A stretch of DNA of 12,883 bases from Candidatus Cloacimonadota bacterium. Its GTDB lineage: Bacteria; Cloacimonadota; Cloacimonadia; JGIOTU-2. Shown here piece by piece: positions 1 through 6,430 of the stretch. Positions within the stretch are counted from its first letter, which is position 1. Each line of letters opens with the position of its first letter. Both the position numbers and the translations under genes were made by a program. Location of the stretch: positions 1-12,883 of the forward strand of contig JAGHCS010000225.1 in the NCBI GenBank assembly GCA_021160355.1, given 5' to 3'. The notes beneath the pieces are model-generated. The model was not told the origin of the DNA, ran no database searches, and saw nothing but the letters and a program-made list of their open reading frames with translations.

Positions 1-263
1 ACTGCATAAGCCGTAACTTTCTTTGCTCTAGCACCCAGATACTTAATTACAGATGCCTGACTGATAAAGACACTGATTGCTCCGGCTATGAAAAAAGCCG
101 GCAAAAGACAAAAAATCACATGACGCTGCGCATATTCTTTTAACATGTGCAGTGATTCCATGATGGCATTTTGTAATCTTGGTGAATTTGCTGGCAGAAA
201 GAAAGAGCCGAGAAACACTGCTATCATCAGAAGCAATTTCTTCCATTCATTTTTCCATTCCAT
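1..263 (-). CDS. ArsP-type (PF03773-like) permease, N-terminal part, cut by left edge
   Basis: Reading the minus strand from ATG at 263 gives 87 codons that run off the left edge. The product starts with a hydrophobic segment (about residues 9-25), then a loop, then a second membrane segment with the motif LLPAFFIAGAISVFIS (about 53-68), followed by VIKYLGARAKKVTAYA. That arrangement is characteristic of the ArsP_1/DUF318 permeases, inner-membrane proteins linked to export of organoarsenicals or other thiol-reactive solutes. The start is supported by AGAGG at about 271-275, seven bases upstream. It lies 59 bp downstream of an ArsR-type repressor gene on the same strand, and this pairing is common for the family. 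A 67-codon ORF in another frame over 43-246 is a shadow. The substrate cannot be told from this fragment. The family call is fairly sure. Confidence 0.8.
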   Translation of the reverse strand, partial: MEWKNEWKKLLLMIAVFLGSFFLPANSPRLQNAIMESLHMLKEYAQRHVIFCLLPAFFIAGAISVFISQASVIKYLGARAKKVTAYA

Positions 264-322
264 AACTTAACCTCTATTATAAGTATGTTTAATTTGTTGT
301 ATTCGCAAAATGTGTCATTAAA

Positions 323-637
323 TCATCTAATGCAGCATTGCTGTTGCTTAACCTTTTCTTCAATAACCGCAGTAATGCAACCGAAAAATTGAGTGATACA
401 GGGAACCTGAAGATGGAAGATCGACTCCGGACCTTTCTTCTGTGAAGTCACAATACCTGCTGTCTTAAGGATACTGATATGTTTAGAAAGAGTCGATTTG
501 TCGATATCAAAATATTCCATTAATTCTGAGAAAGACCGATCTCCATCCTTTAATAATTCGATAACGATCAGGCGGACAGGATGCGCCATAGCCCTGATGA
601 CCTCGCTTCGAATCTCTGCTTCTTTATAGGTAATCAT
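323..637 (-). CDS. ArsR-family metal/metalloid-responsive repressor
   Basis: The 104-residue product has the ArsR/SmtB winged-helix layout. An N-terminal helix contains AMAHPVRL (17-23), and the helix-turn-helix runs over about 35-63 (SFSELMEYF, then DKSTLSKHISILKTAGIV), with a beta-wing after it. The C-terminal part holds Cys80 and Cys87 (PCITQFFGC) and a vicinal pair Cys101-Cys102. These are candidate ligands for arsenite, another soft metal or a thiol-reactive compound, which would release the protein from DNA. ATG at 637 is preferred because AGAAGGTG lies just upstream; a GTG at 673 would add 12 residues without a clear ribosome site. It sits between the Mn exporter gene and the ArsP-like permease gene on the same strand, so it most likely controls the permease. 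Family assignment is firm; the inducer is inferred. Confidence 0.9.
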   Translation of the reverse strand: MITYKEAEIRSEVIRAMAHPVRLIVIELLKDGDRSFSELMEYFDIDKSTLSKHISILKTAGIVTSQKKGPESIFHLQVPCITQFFGCITAVIEEKVKQQQCCIR

Positions 638-652
638 AGCACCTTCTTTCGC

Positions 653-680
653 TGTTGGTAGATTTGCCAACACGCCAACA
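653..680 (-). promoter_or_regulatory. Candidate ArsR operator (inverted repeat before the repressor gene)
   Basis: TGTTGG at 653-658 and CCAACA at 667-672 form a perfect 6-bp inverted repeat with an 8-bp spacer, and a second CCAACA follows at 675-680. The element lies 16-43 bp upstream of the preferred arsR start and next to a minus-strand TTGACA (690-685). Position and symmetry suit an autoregulatory ArsR site, but it does not match a canonical operator that I can recall, and the expected -10 box is poor. Confidence 0.3.
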
Positions 681-697
681 ATCCTGTCAACTATTTT

Positions 698-1255
698 TTA
701 TGCAAGGTGCTCGAAAAGTATCTTAATTCCGATAAGTATCAACACAATTCCTCCAAAAACGTGGGCTCTTTCTCCCCATTTTACTCCCAGAGATTTTCCC
801 AACATTACTCCGTAGAACGAAATAATAAATGTCACTACACCGATCAAAAGTGCGGGTAGAAAGATCTGGGTATCAAGCAATGAAAAACTTAAGCCAACTG
901 CGAGCGCATCGATGCTGGTGGCAATGGCGAGTCCAAACAATACAACCAAATTCGTCGGACGAATAATTTTTTTTTCAGAATGAGAGGAAAAAGCTTCATA
1001 TATCATTCTACACCCAATGATAAGCAGCAGCCCAAAGGCGATCCAGTGGTCGAAGCTCTCAATATGTGACTGAAATAACGAACCACCGAACCATCCGAGC
1101 ACAGGCATGAGCGCCTGAAATCCACCGAAAAAGAGTGCAATGATACAGCTCCAGAAAAGATATGAGCTCTTGAGAGAAAATCCGCTGGCAAGGGATACTG
1201 CAAAAGCATCCATCGCAAGACCGACCGCAATAAGTAAGATTTGAAATAATGGCAT
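698..1255 (-). CDS. mntP: MntP-type manganese efflux pump
   Basis: The 185-residue product is close to the 188 residues of E. coli MntP and is almost entirely hydrophobic, consistent with six membrane segments. Family hallmarks are the two pseudo-repeat motifs AMDAFAVSLASG (14-25) and SIDALAVGLSF (114-124), with Asp16 and Asp116 as membrane-embedded metal-binding acids, plus GFQALMPVLGWFGG (45-58). Known members export Mn2+ across the inner membrane and protect against manganese overload. ATG at 1255 is chosen because the protein then begins directly with the first membrane helix, as in the family. An upstream ATG at 1294 would add 13 polar residues and would run through an inverted repeat. 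The ArsR gene follows 60 bp downstream. No clear yybP-ykoY manganese riboswitch was seen upstream. Confidence 0.92.
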   Translation of the reverse strand: MPLFQILLIAVGLAMDAFAVSLASGFSLKSSYLFWSCIIALFFGGFQALMPVLGWFGGSLFQSHIESFDHWIAFGLLLIIGCRMIYEAFSSHSEKKIIRPTNLVVLFGLAIATSIDALAVGLSFSLLDTQIFLPALLIGVVTFIISFYGVMLGKSLGVKWGERAHVFGGIVLILIGIKILFEHLA

Positions 1256-1265
1256 AAATATACTC

Positions 1266-1290
1266 TTTCTGAAATGCAATGCTTCAGAAA
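1266..1290 (-). promoter_or_regulatory. Inverted repeat at the mntP ribosome-binding region
   Basis: TTTCTGAA (1266-1273) and TTCAGAAA (1283-1290) form a perfect 8-bp inverted repeat around a 9-base loop, ending 10 bp upstream of the preferred mntP start. One arm adjoins the purine-rich stretch AGAAAGAG, the probable ribosome-binding site. The element could be a repressor operator or an RNA hairpin limiting mntP translation; the sequence alone does not decide. Confidence 0.4.
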
Positions 1291-1316
1291 TCATCAGCTT
1301 CTTGTCTAATAAATTA

Positions 1317-1342
1317 TTATTGACTGTTCATAATGTCCTCCC
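1317..1342 (-). promoter_or_regulatory. Strong Shine-Dalgarno plus 4-codon minigene in the mntP leader
   Basis: On the minus strand a perfect GGGAGG (1342-1337) lies five bases before ATG at 1331, followed by AAC AGT CAA TAA (peptide MNSQ, stop ending at 1317). This is the best ribosome-binding site in the neighbourhood, yet it serves only four codons and sits about 60 bp upstream of mntP. It may be a leader minigene controlling mntP, the ruin of an older gene start, or chance. Confidence 0.25.
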
Positions 1343-1354
1343 TGAAACGGGCAT

Positions 1355-1465
1355 ATGGATTTAGAAAAATTAGAGTTACACTTAAAAGAGATTTCAGTTG
1401 GAAAAGCTCTTGATCAATACAAAGATATTCCTGATTTCTTCGCATTCAAAGAAAAAGTTGATTAA
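1355..1465 (+). CDS. Possible 36-residue protein or gene-end remnant
   Basis: ATG at 1355 opens 36 codons ending in TAA at 1463-1465. The product is charged and helix-prone, starting MDLEKLELHLKEI and ending DFFAFKEKVD. Its composition looks like real protein rather than noise, but it is short and the ribosome site is weak (only CGGG nearby). An in-frame TGA at 1343 blocks extension upstream. It is on the opposite strand to every gene between positions 1 and 11026 and lies between the methyltransferase 3' end and the mntP leader. It could be a small gene or a 3' remnant left beside an inserted restriction-modification module. I do not recognise the family. Confidence 0.3.
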   Translation: MDLEKLELHLKEISVGKALDQYKDIPDFFAFKEKVD

Positions 1466-1576
1466 GTGCTGTAATGGATAGATACCTATAGCTATGCTCC
1501 GGCAAGTTCGCTTTTTTTATTGGGACGAAATAGTTACAATCTACTAATTCTTTAGTTGATTTGTTGAAATTTTTAT
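1466..1576. other. Intergenic stretch between methyltransferase end and small ORF
   Basis: This AT-rich spacer has a short GC-richer patch (about 1493-1511) followed by a T-run on the plus strand (1511-1518). The patch does not fold into a convincing stem, so I do not call a terminator. No gene, repeat or RNA was recognised. Confidence 0.4.
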
Positions 1577-2479
1577 TTATAATTTTAGCATATTCCTATA
1601 CGGCATGATTCTATTCTCAGCAATTTTAACATATTCCTCACTTATCTCAAAACCAACAAAATTTCTTTTACTTTTAAGAGCTGCGATAGCAGTTGTCCCA
1701 CTACCAATAAATGGATCAATTATTATGTCTGTTTCAAAGGAGTATAATTGAATCAATCTATATGGTAAATCAATTGGAAATGGAGCAGGATGACCAACTC
1801 GACGAGCCGATTCAGCATTGAAAGTCCAAATTGATTTTGTCCATTCCATAAAATTATCTTTTGTAATTGAATTTTGTTTTAACTCTTTTTCTTTTCTTTT
1901 TCTATCCCTTTTATATTCACCTTTGGAAAAAATCAAAATATATTCATGTATATCGCGTAAAATTGGATTCGATGCTGACATCCAACTTCCCCAAGCAGTT
2001 GAAGGACTCGCACTAGATGCCTTATTCCAAATTATTTCTCCTCGCATGTTAAATCCAATATTAATCATCATTCTTGAAATATAATCTGACAAAGGAATGT
2101 ATGGTTTTCTGCCAAGATTAGCAACATTGATGCATGCACGACCGCCATTCACAAGAACTCTAAATGTTTCCTCAAAAACTTTTTTTAACATTTCAAGGTA
2201 CTCGTCTAATGATAGATCTTTATCATATTCTTTTGAAACATTGTATGGTGGTGAGGTTATCATTAAATGTAAGGAATTTCTAGGAATTATCGACATATCC
2301 TCTGCCGATTTTAAGATAATTGTATTTAACAATTCATCTGGAAATTTGTTAATCTCTTTGCTAATACCTACATTGCTTCTCAGCTCTTTATAAAGTTTAG
2401 AATTATAAAATTTGCTCGAATCGTGATTGATTCTTCCATTCGTTCCAAAAGAGCTAGTTGTTGTTCCTTTGCGATTCAT
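1577..2479 (-). CDS. Type II beta-class DNA methyltransferase (N4-cytosine or N6-adenine)
   Basis: The 300-residue product has catalytic motif IV, TSPPYN (75-80), before the SAM-binding motif I, DPFIGSGTTAIAAL (255-268). This order defines the beta class of amino-methyltransferases. Between them lies a probable target-recognition segment with WGSWMSASNPILRDIHEYIL (about 163-182). HPAPFPIDLPYRLIQLYSF (about 230-248) is the usual lead-in to motif I. Serine in the SPPY tetrapeptide favours N4-cytosine methylation, though N6-adenine enzymes with SPPY exist. It would protect host DNA against the endonuclease encoded just upstream; the genes are 10 bp apart on the same strand. No good Shine-Dalgarno precedes the ATG at 2479, suggesting coupled translation. 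Composition is AT-rich compared with the metal-transport block to the left, which fits horizontal acquisition. Class is firm; recognition site unknown. Confidence 0.88.
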   Translation of the reverse strand: MNRKGTTTSSFGTNGRINHDSSKFYNSKLYKELRSNVGISKEINKFPDELLNTIILKSAEDMSIIPRNSLHLMITSPPYNVSKEYDKDLSLDEYLEMLKKVFEETFRVLVNGGRACINVANLGRKPYIPLSDYISRMMINIGFNMRGEIIWNKASSASPSTAWGSWMSASNPILRDIHEYILIFSKGEYKRDRKRKEKELKQNSITKDNFMEWTKSIWTFNAESARRVGHPAPFPIDLPYRLIQLYSFETDIIIDPFIGSGTTAIAALKSKRNFVGFEISEEYVKIAENRIMPYRNMLKL

Positions 2480-2489
2480 GACAAATTCA

Positions 2490-3149
2490 CTATTCTTTCC
2501 AATAATCTACCCATCTTTTGAATGGATCATATTCAATCTTAGTTTTCTTCCAATTAATCGGGATGAAAAGTTTATTTGAATGGTCACATAACAATTTAAG
2601 TGCCTTGCTTGTCATCTCTACTCCCCTTGGGTTTGTACCCTTTTGGGGCAATTTAAGGTATGATTCTCGTCCTAATTTACTTAATACTTCCTCCTGAATT
2701 TCTTGAGAAAAAAAGTATAATCCTCCACCATTTGACCAATTAATATGGACAAAAAACATTCCACAATTTGGACAATAATGTTCACGAAATTCCTCTGCCT
2801 TTTCTGCATCCACCGTCCATATTAATTTTACACCACCACCAAGTTTTTTCTTAGTGATTGTCTTGATTGAATACCTCTCTTCTTTCACTTCGACATCAAC
2901 CTCTGGTTCAGTAATTGGAAATTCTGTTTTTACATTACTCTCTCCAAATTTATAAATTAGGAGTGCAACAATTATTTTTTCTCTTACTGAGCCAACTTCC
3001 ATGCCAATCTTACCACCCCTCATACTTTCAAGTTCTGCTAATTGAAAGAGATATGGTAATCTACTTTGTATTTTTACTATTAATTTTTGGTCAGAGAAAA
3101 TTTGTTTAATTTTACACATGCCTACTTCCATTAATTCATTTTTTTTCAC
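2490..3149 (-). CDS. Putative ThaI-like type II restriction endonuclease
   Basis: The product is 219 residues, soluble and without signal peptide. Residues 36-100 hold the diagnostic block: QLAELESMRGGKIGMEVGSVREKIIVALL, then FPITEPEVDV and YSIKTIT. I read this as a PD-(D/E)XK-like nuclease core with Asp85 and Lys96 as candidate catalytic residues and Ser94 where Asp/Glu is normal. It resembles the ThaI family (PF15514) from memory; no search could be run. A CPNCG motif (126-130) may be a structural metal site. The product would cleave unmodified DNA at the site protected by the downstream methyltransferase. The longest frame starts with GTG at 3149 with poor ribosome signals. ATG at 3131 and ATG at 3119 are alternatives, so the N-terminus is uncertain. 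The gene position next to a lone type II methylase strongly supports a nuclease role. Confidence 0.72.
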   Translation of the reverse strand: MKKNELMEVGMCKIKQIFSDQKLIVKIQSRLPYLFQLAELESMRGGKIGMEVGSVREKIIVALLIYKFGESNVKTEFPITEPEVDVEVKEERYSIKTITKKKLGGGVKLIWTVDAEKAEEFREHYCPNCGMFFVHINWSNGGGLYFFSQEIQEEVLSKLGRESYLKLPQKGTNPRGVEMTSKALKLLCDHSNKLFIPINWKKTKIEYDPFKRWVDYWKE

Positions 3150-3226
3150 ATTGCCATTAGTACATACACTAAATATATGATAATCCTGTCAATAAATCAG
3201 GACAAGATTCAAAAGAACAACATTTT

Positions 3227-3249
3227 GGAATGAGCACGAATTGCATTCC
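3227..3249 (-). terminator. Weak hairpin downstream of the GGDEF gene
   Basis: GGAATG (3227-3232) and CATTCC (3244-3249) form a 6-bp stem with an 11-base loop, about 35 bp past the end of the diguanylate cyclase gene and 78 bp before the endonuclease gene. No clean T-run follows on the minus strand, so a terminator role is doubtful. Confidence 0.2.
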
Positions 3250-3269
3250 TATATAAAAAATTATCATTC

Positions 3270-3295
3270 ATTATCCTACTTAATTATCCTACTTC
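3270..3295. repeat. 13-bp tandem duplication at the end of the GGDEF gene
   Basis: ATTATCCTACTTA (3270-3282) is followed at once by ATTATCCTACTTC (3283-3295), two copies differing only in the last base. The second copy includes the stop codon and last codons (Glu-Val-Gly-stop) of the diguanylate cyclase, and the first copy duplicates them outside the gene. It looks like a small replication-slippage duplication. Confidence 0.8.
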
Positions 3296-5101
3296 CTGAA
3301 CAGTCACGACACGGTTCCTTCCGCTCTCTTTACCTTCGTACAGTGCATCATCAGAAAGTTTAATACACTCATCAACAGAGAGAGACTCGTCGTATTGGCT
3401 CACTCCAAATGTTGCGGTTACAGGTATCTTTTTTGATGAATATGTAAATGGATAATCTTCGATCTTCTTTCTTACAGATTCGGCAATAGTTATAGCACCT
3501 TTCAGTGAGGTTTTCGGCAGAAATAGAAGAAATTCTTCACCACCCCAGCGTCCAACCAAATCCTGTTTTCTTACAGCAGATCTAAGTATGACTGCCATGG
3601 TTGCAAGAACGTAATCTCCACATTCATGCCCGTGTGTATCATTAACATTTTTAAAATGGTCGATATCCATAAGAATGAAGGAAAATGGCTCGAATGCTCT
3701 TTTTATTCTGACCCTCTCAAGTTCTATGATCTCATGCAGATATCTGCGGTTCCAGAGTTTTGTGAGCGGATCGGTTCGGGAGAGCTCCTCTAATTTCCCA
3801 TTTGCTACTGCAAGGGCAGCAGCAGTTTTTACCTTCTGCCTGTAGAGATTCGATAGAATAAGCACAAAAAGAAATATCATCACTATCCCGCCGGTCAAAT
3901 ATAGCAAAAGGGATCGTTGACGCTTCGGCTTCATTCCTGAAATGGTTTTGTCCTTTTCCAAAAGTGCGATCTGCTGTTCCTTCTTTTCGGTTTCGTATTT
4001 GGTTTCCATTTCAGTTATCTTCTCGTCACTTTCAATATTAAAAATCGAATCGTTCAACGCTTTGAATTTAACATGATATTCATAAGCATTTTGGAAGTTA
4101 TTCATCTTAGCATAAATAGATGAAATTTCTCCTATAATTTCTGCAATTTGTGAATAATCATTAATTTCTTGAGCGAATTTTAGCGCTTCCCTTTCTTCTT
4201 TCAGCGCAACTTCATACAATCCCAAATCTTTATGGATGGAACCGATGTTATGTAATGATATCGCAGTATTTCTTTTATCATTATATTTTTGGGCAATAAT
4301 TAATGCTTTGTTAAAATATTCTAAAGCCTCATTCTTATTATCAAAATCATCATAATACATGATCGCTATATTAGTTAGAATTATTCCCGATAGCCGCTCG
4401 TTCCCGATTTCTTCACTATACTTTAAGGAAGATAAACAATAGTCTAAAGCCTTTTCAGAATTATCCAGATTTGAATAAGTACCTGCTATATTTAATGTAG
4501 TATAAGCAATATTAATATTGGCATTCAGTTCTTCATAGATCTCTAAAGCTTTTGACAGGTATTCCAAGCTTTTATTATAATCTTTAGTAGAGAAAAATAT
4601 CAGCCCAATATTATTATATGAACTTGCCATATTAAAACTATCATGCAATTCTTCTTGAATTTCTAAAGCGAGAAGATATTGTTCTAAAGCTTTCACGAAA
4701 TCATTTTGTTTGTAGTAAATAGCACCAATATTATTTAGTGTGGCGGATTTCAGCCTTAAATCATTTATTTCCTGTGCAATTTCTAAAGAACTATTTGCAT
4801 GATCTAATGCAATTTGGAATTCGCTAAGATTATAATATGCCCAGGCTAAATTGTTAAAAACTGCCCCCTTCATTCGTTCCTCTTTGAAATCACCTAATAG
4901 CCCCAAAGCTTCCTCGCCATATTCAACAGCTTTTGGTGGATTACTATCTCGATATTCGAAAACTAATCGTGATAGGATTTCAACCCTCTCACCTTCTTTT
5001 GAATTAATTAGTCGTGCTTCAAAGCTATCAACTATTGATTGAGAAAATAAGGTGGTACTCGCAAATAAAATAAATAGGATAAGAAATAAAGTTTTTTTCA
5101 T
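3284..5101 (-). CDS. Periplasmic-TPR, membrane-anchored diguanylate cyclase
   Basis: ATG at 5101 gives 605 residues; it has GGAG five bases upstream and begins with a clean signal peptide (1-20, MKKTLFLILF...LFSQ). About seven TPR-like units with a roughly 40-residue period fill residues 40-350, each with an N-[IL]-[AG]-type helix. A charged helical linker (355-390) leads to one membrane helix (about 398-419) and a C-terminal GGDEF domain (443-600). The catalytic signature is GGEEF (520-524), and MDIDHFKNVND (478-488) carries metal- and substrate-binding residues. RKQD (511-514), five residues before GGEEF, is an intact inhibitory I-site. It should make cyclic di-GMP from two GTP in the cytoplasm in response to something bound by the periplasmic TPRs, with product inhibition. 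An upstream in-frame start at 5206 would overlap the TtcA-like gene and hide the signal peptide. Confidence 0.9.
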   Translation of the reverse strand: MKKTLFLILFILFASTTLFSQSIVDSFEARLINSKEGERVEILSRLVFEYRDSNPPKAVEYGEEALGLLGDFKEERMKGAVFNNLAWAYYNLSEFQIALDHANSSLEIAQEINDLRLKSATLNNIGAIYYKQNDFVKALEQYLLALEIQEELHDSFNMASSYNNIGLIFFSTKDYNKSLEYLSKALEIYEELNANINIAYTTLNIAGTYSNLDNSEKALDYCLSSLKYSEEIGNERLSGIILTNIAIMYYDDFDNKNEALEYFNKALIIAQKYNDKRNTAISLHNIGSIHKDLGLYEVALKEEREALKFAQEINDYSQIAEIIGEISSIYAKMNNFQNAYEYHVKFKALNDSIFNIESDEKITEMETKYETEKKEQQIALLEKDKTISGMKPKRQRSLLLYLTGGIVMIFLFVLILSNLYRQKVKTAAALAVANGKLEELSRTDPLTKLWNRRYLHEIIELERVRIKRAFEPFSFILMDIDHFKNVNDTHGHECGDYVLATMAVILRSAVRKQDLVGRWGGEEFLLFLPKTSLKGAITIAESVRKKIEDYPFTYSSKKIPVTATFGVSQYDESLSVDECIKLSDDALYEGKESGRNRVVTVQEVG

Positions 5102-5180
5102 TGTATCTCCGATATTATATATTCCGTTTTGCCTAGAGACGTAATTTATTAAAAAGATGTAAAAAAATATTTTGGCATAA

Positions 5181-5202
5181 TCAGAAAGGTAAATTATTCT
5201 GA
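5181..5202 (-). terminator. Weak hairpin overlapping the end of the TtcA-like gene
   Basis: TCAGAA (5181-5186) pairs with TTCTGA (5197-5202) around a 10-base loop, overlapping the stop codon of the TtcA-like gene. On the minus strand an AT-rich run with seven consecutive T follows within about 15 bases. The stem is only 6 bp and AT-rich, so termination would be partial at best. It marks a possible end of the seven-gene operon before the diguanylate cyclase gene. Confidence 0.25.
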
Positions 5203-5919
5203 CCAATCTTTGAGATCGCTTTTTTCCAAAGTTTCTATTATTTTCTTCGAGAAATTCAAATTTGGTTGTGCTCGATTCATGTTCTGAATTATCCCTTTAT
5301 ATTTATCACGCTTAGTCTTTGCTTTGTATGGACATGGCATATCAAAATATGGTAAATTGAGATGTGAATGAATTTGGGAAATTTTATCTTCTTCGAGATA
5401 TATCATTGGGCGGATGATCATCATCGGGCTTTCTGAGATTTCTACTTTGGGGGTTAGGGCAGCAAGTTTTTTGTTTTCAACGATATTCATCAGAAATGTC
5501 TCTGCAATATCCGTTGCGTGGTGTCCATACGCCACTTTGAAGATTTCGTATTTTGATAATAATGAAGATAGGGCGCCCCTTTTCAAGCGGGAACAGATAT
5601 AGCAGTTTTCAATTGTATTTTCTATGTCTGAATTAAGTTTTTCTTCATAATAGGATACATTCAAATCCCTGCAAAAATCCCGAAGCTTGGAAGTGTTGTA
5701 GTCGGCAATTTTGATATGAGCTGCCGATAGAGAGAATGACAAATTCGAAAATTTCTTTAAATATGCAAGGATATATAGAAGTGTTGTACTGTCCTTACCA
5801 CCGGATAAGGCAACTGCTATTTTTTCATTCTCGTTAATAAGTTCATATTTTCTGATTGCCCGAAGCACATCATTGATGAACCATTTCCCGAAGTTCTTAT
5901 CAAAGAGAATATCGTTCAT
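5194..5919 (-). CDS. TtcA-like PP-loop ATPase, probable tRNA thiolation enzyme
   Basis: The 241-residue product carries the PP-loop SGGKDS (39-44), which binds ATP and adenylates a tRNA base before sulfur transfer. CYICSRLKRGAL (106-117), AYGHHATDIAET (130-141), RPMIYLEEDKI (170-180) and MPCPYK (194-199) line up well with E. coli TtcA, which makes 2-thiocytidine at tRNA position 32. Cys106, Cys109 and Cys196 match the three iron-sulfur ligands of TtcA. The last cysteine of TtcA's CxxC pair after the third ligand is Lys199 here. The protein is shorter than the 311 residues of E. coli TtcA. Its ATG overlaps the flavodoxin stop codon by four bases (ATGA), so translation is probably coupled. Fold and general role are firm; the modified nucleotide is unproven. 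Confidence 0.85.
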   Translation of the reverse strand: MNDILFDKNFGKWFINDVLRAIRKYELINENEKIAVALSGGKDSTTLLYILAYLKKFSNLSFSLSAAHIKIADYNTSKLRDFCRDLNVSYYEEKLNSDIENTIENCYICSRLKRGALSSLLSKYEIFKVAYGHHATDIAETFLMNIVENKKLAALTPKVEISESPMMIIRPMIYLEEDKISQIHSHLNLPYFDMPCPYKAKTKRDKYKGIIQNMNRAQPNLNFSKKIIETLEKSDLKDWSE

Positions 5920-6413
5920 TCGGAAAAATTAAGCTCTGCCTTTTCGATAAGACTTTGTACCCAAGAGCAAATTTGTTCATTCTTATCCTGCTCGCCTTTT
6001 ATGGGTTCTTGAAAATTCATTATGCCAAGTATTTCATTGCCTTCAAGAAGCTCTTTCATATGCGTTATTGTTTTCCCAATACCGCCGCGATGGCAAATTA
6101 ATAAACCGATTTTTTTATCTTTCAATTTAACTTTGTTGAGGAACGATCGAACTGCAGGAGTCATCGTAAAAGCCCATACCGGCGTGCCGATAATTATCAT
6201 GTCGTACGCTTCAGGTTCCAGATTAAAGGGCTTCAATTCGGGCTTTGCCCGCATGGTTGCTTGTTTACCACCAAAAAAATATTTCATTTTATTGTTCTTA
6301 ATATCTTTGATTGGCATCAGGCGTAAAACATCTGCACCAACACATTCTGCAATGCTCTCTGCGAGATATTTCGTATTCCCATCAAGAGAATAGTATATTA
6401 CTATTGTTTTCAT
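5916..6413 (-). CDS. Flavodoxin
   Basis: The 165-residue product is a single flavodoxin domain of normal length. The N-terminal strand IVIYYS leads into the FMN phosphate loop SLDGNT (9-14), and the central strand IIIGTPVWAF (73-82) carries the aromatic residue expected to stack on the flavin. It should carry electrons in the cytoplasm at low potential via bound FMN. The start at 6413 has AGGAG four bases upstream. It overlaps the TtcA-like gene by four bases and follows the cysteine-rich gene by 17 bp. It could therefore be a dedicated electron donor for the iron-sulfur thiolation enzyme, though that is inference from context. Residues 36-65 form an extended loop seen in many flavodoxins annotated only as family members. 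Confidence 0.9.
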   Translation of the reverse strand: MKTIVIYYSLDGNTKYLAESIAECVGADVLRLMPIKDIKNNKMKYFFGGKQATMRAKPELKPFNLEPEAYDMIIIGTPVWAFTMTPAVRSFLNKVKLKDKKIGLLICHRGGIGKTITHMKELLEGNEILGIMNFQEPIKGEQDKNEQICSWVQSLIEKAELNFSE

Positions 6414-6430
6414 GAAACTCCTGAAATTGT

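Noticed and set aside
43..246. 67-codon minus-strand ORF starting MEEIASDD
   Set aside because: It lies out of frame inside the permease gene, whose own frame gives clear membrane segments and a family motif.
1295..1355. yybP-ykoY manganese riboswitch upstream of mntP
   Set aside because: The distance before mntP is short and the conserved loops of that riboswitch were not found; only a simple hairpin is visible.
1485..1520. Terminator at the GC-richer patch followed by seven T
   Set aside because: I could not pair the patch into a stem of four or more bases next to the T-run.
1818..2393. Plus-strand ORFs opposite the DNA methyltransferase gene
   Set aside because: They are antisense shadows of a gene with unmistakable motifs and have no protein-like features of their own.
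680..3192. Shared 11-mer AATCCTGTCAA upstream of the ArsR gene (680-690) and of the endonuclease gene (3182-3192)
   Set aside because: Both contain TTGACA on the minus strand, but neither has a good -10 box. Several 11-base matches are expected by chance in an AT-rich window of this size.
5102..5193. Promoter for the diguanylate cyclase based on TATAAT near 5111-5120
   Set aside because: The box lies so close to the start that the transcript would lack the ribosome site, and no well-spaced -35 box is present.
5102..5206. N-terminal extension of the diguanylate cyclase to 5206
   Set aside because: It would overlap the TtcA-like gene and bury the signal peptide, while ATG at 5101 has a good GGAG site and starts the signal peptide cleanly.
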